Under the pieces are notes generated by a model. That model made no database searches. It had not been told where the DNA came from and saw nothing but the letters and a program-made list of their open reading frames with translations. The position numbers were made by a program, and so were the translations under genes. A DNA stretch of 64,000 nt, taken from NCBI GenBank assembly GCA_963746255.1, contig CAVVAJ010000007.1:1116001-1180000 (forward strand), read 5' to 3'. Shown one piece after another: positions 1-8,534 of the stretch (positions within the stretch are counted from its first letter, which is position 1; each line of letters begins with the position of its first letter). The stretch comes from DAOVXM01 sp963746255 (GTDB taxonomy: Bacteria > Chloroflexota > Anaerolineae > Anaerolineales > UBA4823).

Positions 1-38
1 TGATTTGTTTGTTCCCTTGGTCAAGATCGAGTTCTTAC

Positions 39-2790
39 TTATTTCATCCTATACTTCAAAGCAGCATGAGCTGCAGAAAGCCGCGCAATAGGAATGCGGA
101 AAGGCGAGCAGCTCACGTAATTGTTACCAATTAGGTAGCAGAATTCAATCGAGTTCGGGATCTCCACCATGTTCGCCACATATCCCGACTTCTAGATCAA
201 CACGAGTGGAACGACCATCGCGAACAGCTATGTCCATCAATCGGCCGACTCCATCACGATCTATAGTTTGGAATGGATTCTGTGGAAGAATCCCATCTTC
301 GACATACTTCAAGAGAAAATTGCGCTCGGCATCATCCCGACTATAGCCATAGGTCATCTGCGTCAGATCGTTTGTACCGAAAGAGAAAAACTCAGCTACC
401 TCTGCGATCTCGGCCGCAGTCACACAAGCACGTGGGATTTCAATCATGGTACCAAATTTATACGGAAAATTGACACCCTTTTCACCCATGACTGATTTAG
501 CTATTTCCAACAAACGTGGCTGGATCACTTTGAGCTCATTCACATGACCAGTTAAAGGGATCATTACTTCAGGTTTCGCATGGGCTCCATTCAGGGTTGC
601 ATCTGCTGCACCTTCAAATATTGCTCTGACCTGCATCTCGACAATCTCTGGCATTACAATGCTCAAACGGATACCGCGCAGCCCCATCATGGGATTGCTC
701 TCGTGCAAATTTTGGATATTTTCTAGGAGCTCTTCTTTTTCATCCAATCCATCAATTTCACCCTTCACTCGCATCGTTATGACTTCTTCAAGGGTTTCTT
801 CGTAGGAGGGGAGAAATTCATGTAGTGGTGGGTCGATCAGCCGGATGATGACTGGATAGCCATCCATAGCTTCAAACAAGCCTTGGAAGTCAGTTCTTTG
901 GTAAGGTAGTAGCTCATCCAGTGCGGTTTTGCGCTCTTCACTGCTATCAGCGAGTATCATGCGCTGTACGATAGGTAGACGTTCAGGTTCAAAGAACATG
1001 TGCTCAGTCCGGCAAAGACCAATTCCGACGGCACCATATTCACGTGCCCGCCGGGCATCTGCTGGGTAATCGGCGTTCGCCCACACCTGTAGTCCGGTCG
1101 TTGGCCAACCATCGGCAGCCTTGCGGATGCCTGGTCTTGCGCTGATTTCATCCGCCCAGGAAAGTAAAGTCATCAAATCAGTTTGCTCGTCGAGCGTCGG
1201 AGCGCTGGTTGGGATCTCACCGATAAATACTTCTCCAGTAGTACCATCAACAGAAATTACATCTCCTTCATTGACTACGATCTCTCCCGCTTTCATCACG
1301 CGCTTTTCTAAGTCGATGCGAATGGCTGCGGCACCTACGACGCATGGGACACCAAACTGGCGGGCGACAACCGCAGCATGTGAGGTTGCGCCTCCCTCAC
1401 TCGTCAAAATACCTTTTGAAGCCAACATCCCGTGTACATCATCGGGTTTTGTAAAGGGCCGCACCATGATCACATCTTGGCTGGCTTCCTTAGCCATCCG
1501 CTCAGCGGTATCGGCATCGAAATACACTTGACCTACTGCAGCTCCAGGTGATGCGTTTACACCGCTAGCATATAGCTTTCCTTCATTCTCAGCCTGAAGT
1601 TTGGCTTTGTAGTCGAATTGTGGGTGCAGCAATGTATCAACCTGACTTGGAGTTACACGTTGTACGGCCTGATCTTTTGTTATAAAACCCTCTTCTGCCA
1701 TGTCAACAGCGATCTTTACAGCAGCCTTGGCGGTTCTTTTTCCATCGCGGGTTTGCAGCATCCAAAGCTTGCCGTTTTCAATCGTGAATTCAACATCCTG
1801 CATTTCCTTGTAATGAGCTTCAAGGTTGTCGCATATCTGCAAGAATTCCTGGTAGGCTTCTGGTAAATCGTTAGCAAGGTACTCGATCTTTTCTGTATTT
1901 CGAATACCTGCCACAACATCTTCACCCTGAGCGTTTAGCAGGTAATCACCATAGATCACTTTATCACCATTAGCAGGATCACGTGTGAAAGCAACACCTG
2001 TTCCGGAGTTCCAACCCATGTTCCCAAAGACCATGGTGACGATGTTTACTCCTGTACCAAGATCATGTGAGATACCTGCCGCATTGCGGTAATCAATCGC
2101 CCTTTTTCCATTCCATGATTTGAATACAGCTTCGGTTGCCAGGCGTAATTGCTCCATGGGATCCTGTGGAAAATCGAATCCTTTATGTTTACGGATGATT
2201 TCCTGGAATTTTTTAGTTAAAATTTTCCAATCTTCAGCTGAAAGATCGGTATCTGTTTTTATTTCTTTGTTCGATTTATATTCATCAAGTACATCTTCAA
2301 AGGCTTCATCCGGAATATCTAATACCACTGATCCAAACATTTGGACTAAACGGCGGTAAGAATCATAAACGAAACGCTCATCATTTGTAAGCTTGACCAT
2401 CCCTCCAGCAGTTTCATCGTTCAAGCCGATGTTCAGAACGGTATCCATCATGCCCGGCATTGAAAACTTCGCGCCGGAGCGGCAGGACACAAGTAGAGGA
2501 TTATTAGCGTCTCCGAATCCTTTCCCCGTTTGTTGTTCAATCGATTTGATGGCCTCCAGCTCTTGCTCCCACATGTCACTTGGAAATTTCTCACCGGCTT
2601 CCAGATATGTGTTACAAGCTTCTGTCGTTACGGTGAAGCCTGGTGGAACTGGGACATTGATGCGGGTCATCTCAGCTAAATTGGCGCCTTTACCCCCAAG
2701 GAGAGATCGAACCGATTCCCAATTTCCGCCAACATTTTCCTCAGCCTGTTCTACCTCGGTGAACAGGTAAACCCATTTTTGATTGATCAT
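39..2790 (-). CDS. ppdK: Pyruvate, phosphate dikinase, frameshifted near the C-terminus
   Basis: PPDK interconverts pyruvate, ATP and Pi with PEP, AMP and PPi in the cytoplasm and usually works reversibly in anaerobes with PPi-linked glycolysis. Visible are the N-terminal nucleotide-binding part (GGKGANLAEM, residues ~32-41), the phosphohistidine loop (GGATSHAAVVAR, ~455) and the C-terminal PEP-binding barrel (GTNDLTQMTYGYSRDD, then GICGEHGGDP). The uninterrupted frame stops at 145 after 881 residues. Directly beyond the GGDP motif, the next frame continues with the expected family ending (SIEFCYLIGNNYVSCSPFR, then IPIARLSAAHAALKYRMK) to a stop at 39-41. One extra base in the GGG run at 157-159 explains the switch. 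The start ATG at 2790 has a purine-rich SD (GGAGATAA). Identity is certain; whether the frameshift is real or a sequence error is open. Confidence 0.93.
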
Positions 2791-2911
2791 TATTTATCTC
2801 CTAATATTAATGTTATGATAGCAATCCAACGTAGTAGTATACCACTAGAAAAGGACCATTATGGTCTTGCATCAAATGTGTTCTTAAAGTTGAGATAAGC
2901 CGCGATTTACA

Positions 2912-2940
2912 TTGACAGGGGTGGCGTTACCCGGTATAAT
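2912..2940 (+). promoter_or_regulatory. Sigma70-type promoter of the rplU-rpmA operon
   Basis: TTGACA at 2912-2917 and TATAAT at 2935-2940 are separated by exactly 17 bp, a full consensus match at both hexamers. Predicted transcription start is about 2947, giving a leader of roughly 118 nt before rplU. This is the strongest promoter match in the window, as expected for ribosomal protein genes. Confidence 0.88.
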
Positions 2941-2946
2941 TTTCAC

Positions 2947-3064
2947 TCGCACTGCCCCGGCAGCATCCATGCTGGGGTAAATTTATGTGTCTCCAACTTC
3001 CCCTCAAAATGTGCGTTTAGATGTGCGCGGTTATTGTGGTGAAGTGAAGATTGGAGGAAGTTTG
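2947..3064 (+). promoter_or_regulatory. 5' leader of rplU with a hairpin
   Basis: The ~118-nt untranslated leader contains a near-perfect stem at 2955-2977 (CCCC..CAGCAT / ATGCTG..GGGG). L21 operons of other bacteria often have autoregulatory leaders; whether this one binds a ribosomal protein is inference. No U-run follows the hairpin, so it does not look like a terminator. Confidence 0.4.
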
Positions 3065-3382
3065 ATGAAATACGCGATAGTTGAAGATGGTGGTAAGCAG
3101 TATAAAGCGATTGAAGGCGAAACAATTGATGTGGACCGCTATTCTAGCGAAATCGGCGACCAGATTGATCTAGAGCATGTTTTGTTGATATCGGATGAAG
3201 GCGAGGCAGCTGTTGGCAAACCATTTGTCGAAGGTGCGAAAGTCCAGGCAACGGTCGAAACACACTTTAGTGGACCAAAGATCATCGTATTCAAATATAA
3301 GCCTCGGATAAGATATCGAGTTAAGTCGGGGCATCGCCAGAAATACACCCGCTTACGAATAAACTCGATCACAGTAGAATAG
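3065..3382 (+). CDS. rplU: 50S ribosomal protein L21
   Basis: A 105-residue L21 with the typical opening MKYAIVEDGGKQYKAIEGE and the C-terminal basic tail (RYRVKSGHRQKYTRLRI). L21 binds 23S rRNA in the large subunit. The frame is open upstream to 2987, but the ATG at 3065 sits 6 nt after GGAGGAAG and matches the family N-terminus, so it is the start. rpmA follows after 10 nt, the usual rplU-rpmA pairing, and both are served by the consensus promoter at 2912-2940. Confidence 0.96.
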   Translation: MKYAIVEDGGKQYKAIEGETIDVDRYSSEIGDQIDLEHVLLISDEGEAAVGKPFVEGAKVQATVETHFSGPKIIVFKYKPRIRYRVKSGHRQKYTRLRINSITVE

Positions 3383-3392
3383 GAAGGAAATC

Positions 3393-3656
3393 ATGGCTCA
3401 CAAAAAAGGTGGCGGTTCTAGCCGCAACGGACGTGATAGTCAATCACAGCGATTAGGGGTAAAAATATTCGGTGGACAACAAGTTCGCTCTGGGAATATC
3501 TTGGTTCGCCAACGTGGAACGCGTATTAAACCAGGAGAGAACGTCGGTAAAGGAAAAGATGATACATTATTTGCGACTGCCGATGGTATCGTGGTTTATG
3601 AGACGGTACGTGATGACCGGAAATGCGTGAGCGTCGTAACTGTTGAGAATGACTAA
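3393..3656 (+). CDS. rpmA: 50S ribosomal protein L27
   Basis: An 87-residue L27 with the conserved start MAHKKGGGSSRNGRDS and the body GVKIFGGQQVRSGNILVRQRG. L27 lies near the peptidyl transferase centre. There is no N-terminal cleavage extension of the Firmicutes type: the protein starts directly at MAHKKGGGS. It is preceded by AGGAAG and co-transcribed with rplU. Confidence 0.97.
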   Translation: MAHKKGGGSSRNGRDSQSQRLGVKIFGGQQVRSGNILVRQRGTRIKPGENVGKGKDDTLFATADGIVVYETVRDDRKCVSVVTVEND

Positions 3657-3724
3657 ATAATACCCAGTGAGATTATCAAGTAGTTAATCTTGGATATGTA
3701 GTAAATATAAGAGGTTCTATCCTT

Positions 3725-4198
3725 ATGAAGCAAGAAATTCATCCCACATATTATCCTGAAGCAAAGGTAACTTGTGCCTGCGGGAATTCCTGGACAACTG
3801 GTTCAACACTTAAGGCTATCAATACCGATGTCTGTTCAAAATGCCACCCGTTCTTCACTGGTGAACAGCGTATCGTTGATAGCGAAGGACAAGTGGATCG
3901 CTTCTATCGCAAACTTGATGCGCGAAAGAGTTACCTCGACGATATTAAAACCCGTGAAGCCGAGCGTGTATCTCCAGAGCGCCCTCTATCAGAATTAGAG
4001 TTGAGCAGCCGAGCGCTCGATGCATTGTCAAAAGCCGGGGTTACGACATGTGGCGATGCTTTAGCGAAGTTAGATGTCGGTGAGGGCAGTTTACTGGCCA
4101 TAGATGGTTTTGGACGAAAATCACTATCAGATCTAAAGAAACGCCTTCGCCAGTTGGGTTATCAAATCCCAGAAGCGAGCGAACAGGTAACTGCCTAG
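3725..4198 (+). CDS. rpmE: Ribosomal protein L31 fused to an RNA polymerase alpha-CTD-like domain
   Basis: Residues ~1-70 are a zinc-type (C+) L31: MKQEIHPTYYPEAKVTCACG, with Cys17, Cys19, Cys37 and Cys40 as the zinc ligands. Normal L31 ends at about 70 residues; this protein has 157. After a short linker, residues ~90-148 (LSELELSSRALDALSKAGV, then GFGRKSLSDLKKRLRQLGY) match the helix-hairpin-helix C-terminal domain of the RNA polymerase alpha subunit. No stop or internal start separates the two parts, so they form one polypeptide. A 68-nt gap separates it from rpmA and a strong terminator follows at 4234. The role of the tail (rRNA, DNA or RNA polymerase contact) is unknown. Confidence 0.92.
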   Translation: MKQEIHPTYYPEAKVTCACGNSWTTGSTLKAINTDVCSKCHPFFTGEQRIVDSEGQVDRFYRKLDARKSYLDDIKTREAERVSPERPLSELELSSRALDALSKAGVTTCGDALAKLDVGEGSLLAIDGFGRKSLSDLKKRLRQLGYQIPEASEQVTA

Positions 4199-4233
4199 TA
4201 CTAGTAATCCACTAATATAGTAATGATTTACCG

Positions 4234-4262
4234 ACCACTCACGTGATTGTGAGTGGTTTTTT
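4234..4262 (+). terminator. Rho-independent terminator after rpmE
   Basis: A perfect 9-bp stem ACCACTCAC (4234-4242) / GTGAGTGGT (4249-4257), a 6-nt loop, and a run of six T. Confidence 0.9.
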
Positions 4263-4309
4263 GCATAAATGAGATCATCTCATCCAAGAATTATTATGAT
4301 GGTAGAATT

Positions 4310-4318
4310 CACCTTAAT
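4310..4318 (+). promoter_or_regulatory. Extended -10 promoter of tdk
   Basis: TGG followed by TAGAAT (4313-4318) fits an extended -10 element (TGnTAGAAT). The start ATG of tdk is 47 bp downstream. No good -35 is visible. Confidence 0.5.
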
Positions 4319-4364
4319 GTTTTCACCGCATAGCGTATCAAATTAGTGACTAATAAGGAGCCAT

Positions 4365-4937
4365 ATGAAACATCATACCGGATCAATTGAAGTCATAACA
4401 GGATCAATGTTTTGTGGGAAAACGGATGAATTAATCAGGAGATTACGGAGGGCAACTATTGCGCGACAGAATGTCCAAGTATATAAGCCGGTAATCGATG
4501 ATCGTTATTCTATTGAAAAAGTAACTTCGCATGCTGGAAGTGCTTTTGATGCAATCCCAATTATGGATGCTCGAGTTATCCCTGCCCGATTAGCCGACAA
4601 TATAACAGTTGTTGCGATTGATGAAGCGCAATTTTTCAATTCTGAGGTCATTGATATCTCCCAAGAACTTGCTGACCAAGGTTTGCGCGTGATTATCGCT
4701 GGCTTAGATACCGATTTTCGCGGAGAACCTTTTGGTCCAATGCCTGAATTGATGGCAAAAGCTGAACGAGTGGATAAGCTCCATGCCATTTGCATGATAT
4801 GTGGTGAGCCTGCTTCCCGGACCCAACGTTTAGTTGATGGACGTCCTGCCCACTATAATGAGCCAGTGGTCGTCGTCGGCGCTTCAGAAATGTATGAGGC
4901 ACGTTGTCGGGAGCACCACATCGTGCCACGAGAATAG
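4365..4937 (+). CDS. tdk: Thymidine kinase
   Basis: Type II thymidine kinase (190 aa, usual bacterial length) that phosphorylates thymidine to dTMP in nucleoside salvage. The P-loop GSMFCGKTDELIRRL is near residues 13-27. The DEAQFF metal-binding motif and the C-terminal zinc ribbon (CMICG ... CREHH) are present. AAGGAG lies 5 nt before the ATG. hpt starts 2 nt after the stop, so the two salvage genes are probably cotranscribed. Confidence 0.96.
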   Translation: MKHHTGSIEVITGSMFCGKTDELIRRLRRATIARQNVQVYKPVIDDRYSIEKVTSHAGSAFDAIPIMDARVIPARLADNITVVAIDEAQFFNSEVIDISQELADQGLRVIIAGLDTDFRGEPFGPMPELMAKAERVDKLHAICMICGEPASRTQRLVDGRPAHYNEPVVVVGASEMYEARCREHHIVPRE

Positions 4938-4939
4938 CT

Positions 4940-5497
4940 ATGCAAGATTATCAAGAATTCCTTGAAGAGATATTGATTCCGACTGATGCACTACAGAAGC
5001 GGATTGCAGAATTGGGAGCGGAGATAAGCCGCGATTACGCGGGGAAAACCCTACATCTAATATGCATATTACGTGGGGGGGTGATGTTTCTATCTGATCT
5101 ATCCCGGCAGCTTTCAATCCCAAACAGCGTTGATTTTATGGCAGTATCATCTTATGGTAAAGGTGCACGACAGACCACAGGCCAAGTGCGGATAACACTC
5201 GATCTTCAGGAAGATATCCATGACCGGGAGGTCCTTTTAGTAGAGGATATTGTCGACAGCGGGTATACAATCGCAACAGTATTAGAATTTCTGGGAACTC
5301 GGCGGCCCCGCTCATTGAAAGTTTGTACTTTGCTTGATAAAACTGAGCGGAGGGAAGTGAATGTGCCGATCCATTATTGCGGATTTCAAATCCCCGACAA
5401 ATTCGTATTTGGTTATGGGTTGGATATCGATGAACTTTACCGCAATCTGCCTTTTATCGGAGCTGTAAACCCTGATCGATACCAACCACCTCAATAA
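4940..5497 (+). CDS. hpt: Hypoxanthine phosphoribosyltransferase
   Basis: 185-residue purine salvage enzyme that makes IMP/GMP from hypoxanthine/guanine and PRPP. The PRPP-binding loop VLLVEDIVDSGYT and the N-terminal LHLICILRGGVMFLSDL segment are diagnostic. The frame is open to 4904 inside tdk, but the ATG at 4940 gives the family-length N-terminus and lies just after the tdk stop. It sits in a tdk-hpt-cca series on the same strand. Confidence 0.94.
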   Translation: MQDYQEFLEEILIPTDALQKRIAELGAEISRDYAGKTLHLICILRGGVMFLSDLSRQLSIPNSVDFMAVSSYGKGARQTTGQVRITLDLQEDIHDREVLLVEDIVDSGYTIATVLEFLGTRRPRSLKVCTLLDKTERREVNVPIHYCGFQIPDKFVFGYGLDIDELYRNLPFIGAVNPDRYQPPQ

Positions 5498-5508
5498 TAT
5501 TTTCCATA

Positions 5509-7215
5509 TTGGTCGATATGGGTTGTTTAGGTAAGGACAACACGGTTCACCCTCGTTCCTCTGAGGGACAAGATACTGATGGATTAACTGAAGCTTTACG
5601 GTACTATGCTGGTCGTTGGATTGTCAGAGTTGGAGACGATATCGTTGGGCAGGGGGGCACGCCAGATCAGGCCATCGGTTTAGCCAAAACCGCACGATTT
5701 AAGGAAGCACTTAAAGTGGAATATGTTCCGTTCCAAGTACCACTAGCATTCACTCAAATTTTAAATAGAGTTCGCGACGCGTTACCCAATGATCAAGAAG
5801 CGTATTTGGTTGGTGGCGCAGTTCGTGATGCACTTATGGGGCGTCCGATTAAGGACCTGGATATTGTAGTTCCAGATCGGGCGATTTCTGTCGCCCGAAA
5901 GGTCGCAAATCGCTTAGGTGGGGCTTTTTATCCTTTAGATATTGAACACGATACAGGCAGAGTGATATTGAAACTGGCGAATGCTGAGAAGTTCGCAATA
6001 GATTTTTCGGTACAGCGTGGACCGGATTTAACCAGCGATTTGTTGGCACGCGATTTCACAATTAATGCGATCGCTGTGGATGTTAATGACCCTCAGGTAA
6101 CTTATGATCCTCTGGGGGGAGTTGTTGACTTAAAGGACAAGATTATTCGCTCTTGTACATCGACGAGTTTTCAGGAAGATCCACTCAGAATCCTGAGAGG
6201 GATTCGGTTGGCTGCAATGGGCGATTTCCGTATACAACCTATTACCTTGGAATTGATGCGAGCCAGCATATCTAAGTTAGAGGGGGTATCTCCAGAGCGC
6301 GTCAGAGACGAGTTCTTTCGTATTCTTTCAGGACGAATCCCGCATACATCATTGCGCGCTTTGGATATGTTAGGGGTCGTCGAACAACTATTTCCGGAGC
6401 TTCAACTGCTAAAAGGTGTGACCCAATCTGCACCTCATTTTGAAGATGTATGGTCTCATACCTTAAATGTTATTGATCGGTTAGGAATGATCGTGGCAGT
6501 GTTATCCCCCCATCACGATGAAGAACACGCTTCAAGCTTCGCTAGGGGAATGGTCGGGCTAAAGCTCGGTAGGTTTCGAACCCAGATCAATCAGCACTTG
6601 AATTCCCAGATCGTTCAGAGTAGATCATCACAGAGTTTGCTCTGGATGAGTGCTCTATATCATGATGTTGGAAAACCTTTTACGAGAACTGTCGCAGAAG
6701 ATGGGCGAGTACGATTTATAGGTCACGAGATATGCAGTGCTGAGCTTATCTCTGAAAGGGCTAGACAATTTCGGCTTAGCCGGCATGAAAATGATCGCTT
6801 GGTGGTTGTTGCTAAGAATCACCTCAGACCCATCTTGCTTGCAAAGACACCTAATATGCCGACTAAGAAGGCTGTTTATCGCTTTTTCAGGGATACAGGT
6901 GTAGCGGGTGTTGATGTTTGTCTGCTGGCGTTAGCGGATACTTGGGCTACCTATGGACTGGCTTTGTCAGCAGATGTTTGGTCCCATCAACTTGATGTTG
7001 TGAATATTTTGTTGGAAGCATGGTGGGAACGAGTTGAAGATAGTATTGCCCCTCCAATGTTGGTTAATGGGAAAGATCTAATTGATGGATTAGGACTGGA
7101 GCCTGGACCACAAATTGGCCGATTACTAGCCGAGATTAGAGAAGCACAGGTAATTGGGGAGATCAATAACAAGGAAGATGCGTTGACTTTTGCCCAATCC
7201 CGACTTTCAGTCTAA
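5509..7215 (+). CDS. cca: CCA tRNA nucleotidyltransferase / poly(A) polymerase family with HD domain and an N-terminal extension
   Basis: 568 aa. The class II nucleotidyltransferase core begins near residue 100 (YLVGGAVRDALMGRPIKDLD; then ARDFTINAIAVD; EDPLRILRGIRLAA). An HD phosphohydrolase domain follows (ALYHDVGKPFTR, ~385). It adds or repairs the 3' CCA of tRNA. Ahead of the core lies a ~60-residue module (LRYYAGRWIVRVGDDIVGQG ... PDQAIGLA) that resembles the small DUF5678-type domain; it is not part of a standard CCA enzyme. The first possible start is TTG 5509, with an in-frame ATG at 5518. Neither has a strong SD, so the exact start is uncertain. Starts 11 nt after hpt. Confidence 0.9.
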   Translation: MVDMGCLGKDNTVHPRSSEGQDTDGLTEALRYYAGRWIVRVGDDIVGQGGTPDQAIGLAKTARFKEALKVEYVPFQVPLAFTQILNRVRDALPNDQEAYLVGGAVRDALMGRPIKDLDIVVPDRAISVARKVANRLGGAFYPLDIEHDTGRVILKLANAEKFAIDFSVQRGPDLTSDLLARDFTINAIAVDVNDPQVTYDPLGGVVDLKDKIIRSCTSTSFQEDPLRILRGIRLAAMGDFRIQPITLELMRASISKLEGVSPERVRDEFFRILSGRIPHTSLRALDMLGVVEQLFPELQLLKGVTQSAPHFEDVWSHTLNVIDRLGMIVAVLSPHHDEEHASSFARGMVGLKLGRFRTQINQHLNSQIVQSRSSQSLLWMSALYHDVGKPFTRTVAEDGRVRFIGHEICSAELISERARQFRLSRHENDRLVVVAKNHLRPILLAKTPNMPTKKAVYRFFRDTGVAGVDVCLLALADTWATYGLALSADVWSHQLDVVNILLEAWWERVEDSIAPPMLVNGKDLIDGLGLEPGPQIGRLLAEIREAQVIGEINNKEDALTFAQSRLSV

Positions 7216-7365
7216 ATCTTAACTTATGATTTCCCCCCTTTTTTCTTTTTAAAACATTGAATACGAATTAGTGGTTAAACCACACAAAGCACTGCGGTGC
7301 AAATCACTACATTGTAAGTCGATTTTTTAATTGTAGTATTGCAGTCACTCGACTCCGAAGAAAAC

Positions 7366-7668
7366 CTAAGGGTAAATATCAGTTAACATCGGTTCATAGA
7401 AGCAGCGACAGCCTAAGCTGTGAGAACAACCATCGATGGGCAAGTTTGGCGCTTCGTCTTTATCGTATGTCCGGGAAACTTCCGCACAAGCCGGACAACA
7501 ATCGTGTGCGGATACTATCCGGATATTCTTAACGCGCGAATTGGTTATAAACCGTTCCAGAGTAATTGCCGATACGGATGATGTCGTTAAATCCGCTTGA
7601 CACTCGACGCATTGTTGCGCAGTATCAGGAGATTGATGGTAGCAGAGCGAACATGTTTGCACGAGCAT
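7366..7668 (-). CDS. Small cysteine-rich (zinc-ribbon) protein, function unknown
   Basis: A 100-residue protein with three cysteine clusters: CSLC/CVEC at residues 6-23 (a zinc ribbon), CCPAC near 57-61, and CSHSLGCRC near the C-terminus. This suggests two zinc sites. No catalytic motif is recognised. It lies convergent to cca and downstream of, and on the same strand as, the lone receiver gene, but a probable terminator separates it from that gene. Confidence 0.65.
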   Translation of the reverse strand: MLVQTCSLCYHQSPDTAQQCVECQADLTTSSVSAITLERFITNSRVKNIRIVSAHDCCPACAEVSRTYDKDEAPNLPIDGCSHSLGCRCFYEPMLTDIYP

Positions 7669-7773
7669 GCCTCCAGGTTATTTTCTGCTATTTTAATCGA
7701 TATATCGGCAACTGCTTAATTGAGATCTAGACATTTAATTAGCAAACCATCCGCTGAGTTCGATCAAGGAGAT

Positions 7774-7815
7774 TATAAAGAAAATCTCCAGCTTTCCGAT
7801 AACTTCGCTGGAGAT
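7774..7815 (-). terminator. Probable terminator of the receiver-domain gene
   Basis: On the minus strand a 9-bp stem ATCTCCAGC (7807-7815) / GCTGGAGAT (7784-7792) is followed by TTTCTTTATA. It lies 62 bp after the stop of the receiver gene. Confidence 0.65.
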
Positions 7816-7877
7816 AAGTCCTCAGTGCGTTGAAAACGCGCCTATGATTCTAATAATCAATTCCTAACCGGATCATA

Positions 7878-8303
7878 TCAGGTGTTTGAATATTTGTAGC
7901 TTTTATTACCACCACTTTGCTCAGCTTTTGCTCTGCGAGTAAGCTTCTTCAAGTGAGCGATCAGCACATTGCTTGGCATTGGTTTAATCAGGTAATCATC
8001 TGCGCCGTTATCTAGCGCTTTGGCAACATAACCGGGTTTATTCACCGCAGAGAGGACTAAAATCGGTACATTGCTAAACTCACGTATCTTGTGGCATACA
8101 TCCCAGCCATCCATACCTTGCATGAGCAGGTCGAGAATAATAATATCCGGATCACGCCGACGAGCTGCTTCTATGCCTGCGGGACCTGAATTTTCGGCAA
8201 ATACTTTAAATGCATCCGGTTCAAGTATCAACCGCAACATCTCAGTCATCGAAGCATCACCATCGATGATAAGCACATTTGTATATTCGATGTCTTCTGC
8301 CAA
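7878..8303 (-). CDS. Stand-alone response regulator receiver protein
   Basis: A 141-residue CheY-like receiver with the acidic pair near the N-terminus (LIIDGDASM; note G between the two Asp), the phosphoacceptor Asp in IIILDLLMQGMDGW (~60) and the conserved Lys in DDYLIKPM (~108). There is no output domain, so it acts through protein contacts or as a phosphorelay step. The start is TTG at 8303 with GAGG 6-9 nt upstream. It is divergent from the histidine kinase at 8535, a plausible partner by position. Confidence 0.9.
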   Translation of the reverse strand: MAEDIEYTNVLIIDGDASMTEMLRLILEPDAFKVFAENSGPAGIEAARRRDPDIIILDLLMQGMDGWDVCHKIREFSNVPILVLSAVNKPGYVAKALDNGADDYLIKPMPSNVLIAHLKKLTRRAKAEQSGGNKSYKYSNT

Positions 8304-8534
8304 TGAAATCCTCGAATCGATATTTTTCGATGATACTGCCAGATTAAGTTATTATGGAGGCAATCCATCTCGAAACAGTTGCCTAAATTATGCTACAAAA
8401 CCATGTTTGTCTACCTTACAAACACTTTACAGGTATCCTCGAATGGAATATTGCAGATTTGTTGGGTGTTGGACAAAAACTTGCACCTATGCCACGTGCG
8501 GATGTGATACGAAAGTTAAAATGCAGAAATCCTA

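Noticed and set aside
1121..1531. 136-codon open frame on the plus strand
   Set aside because: Lies antisense within ppdK, has no ribosome site and low-complexity Ser/Thr-rich translation typical of a shadow frame.
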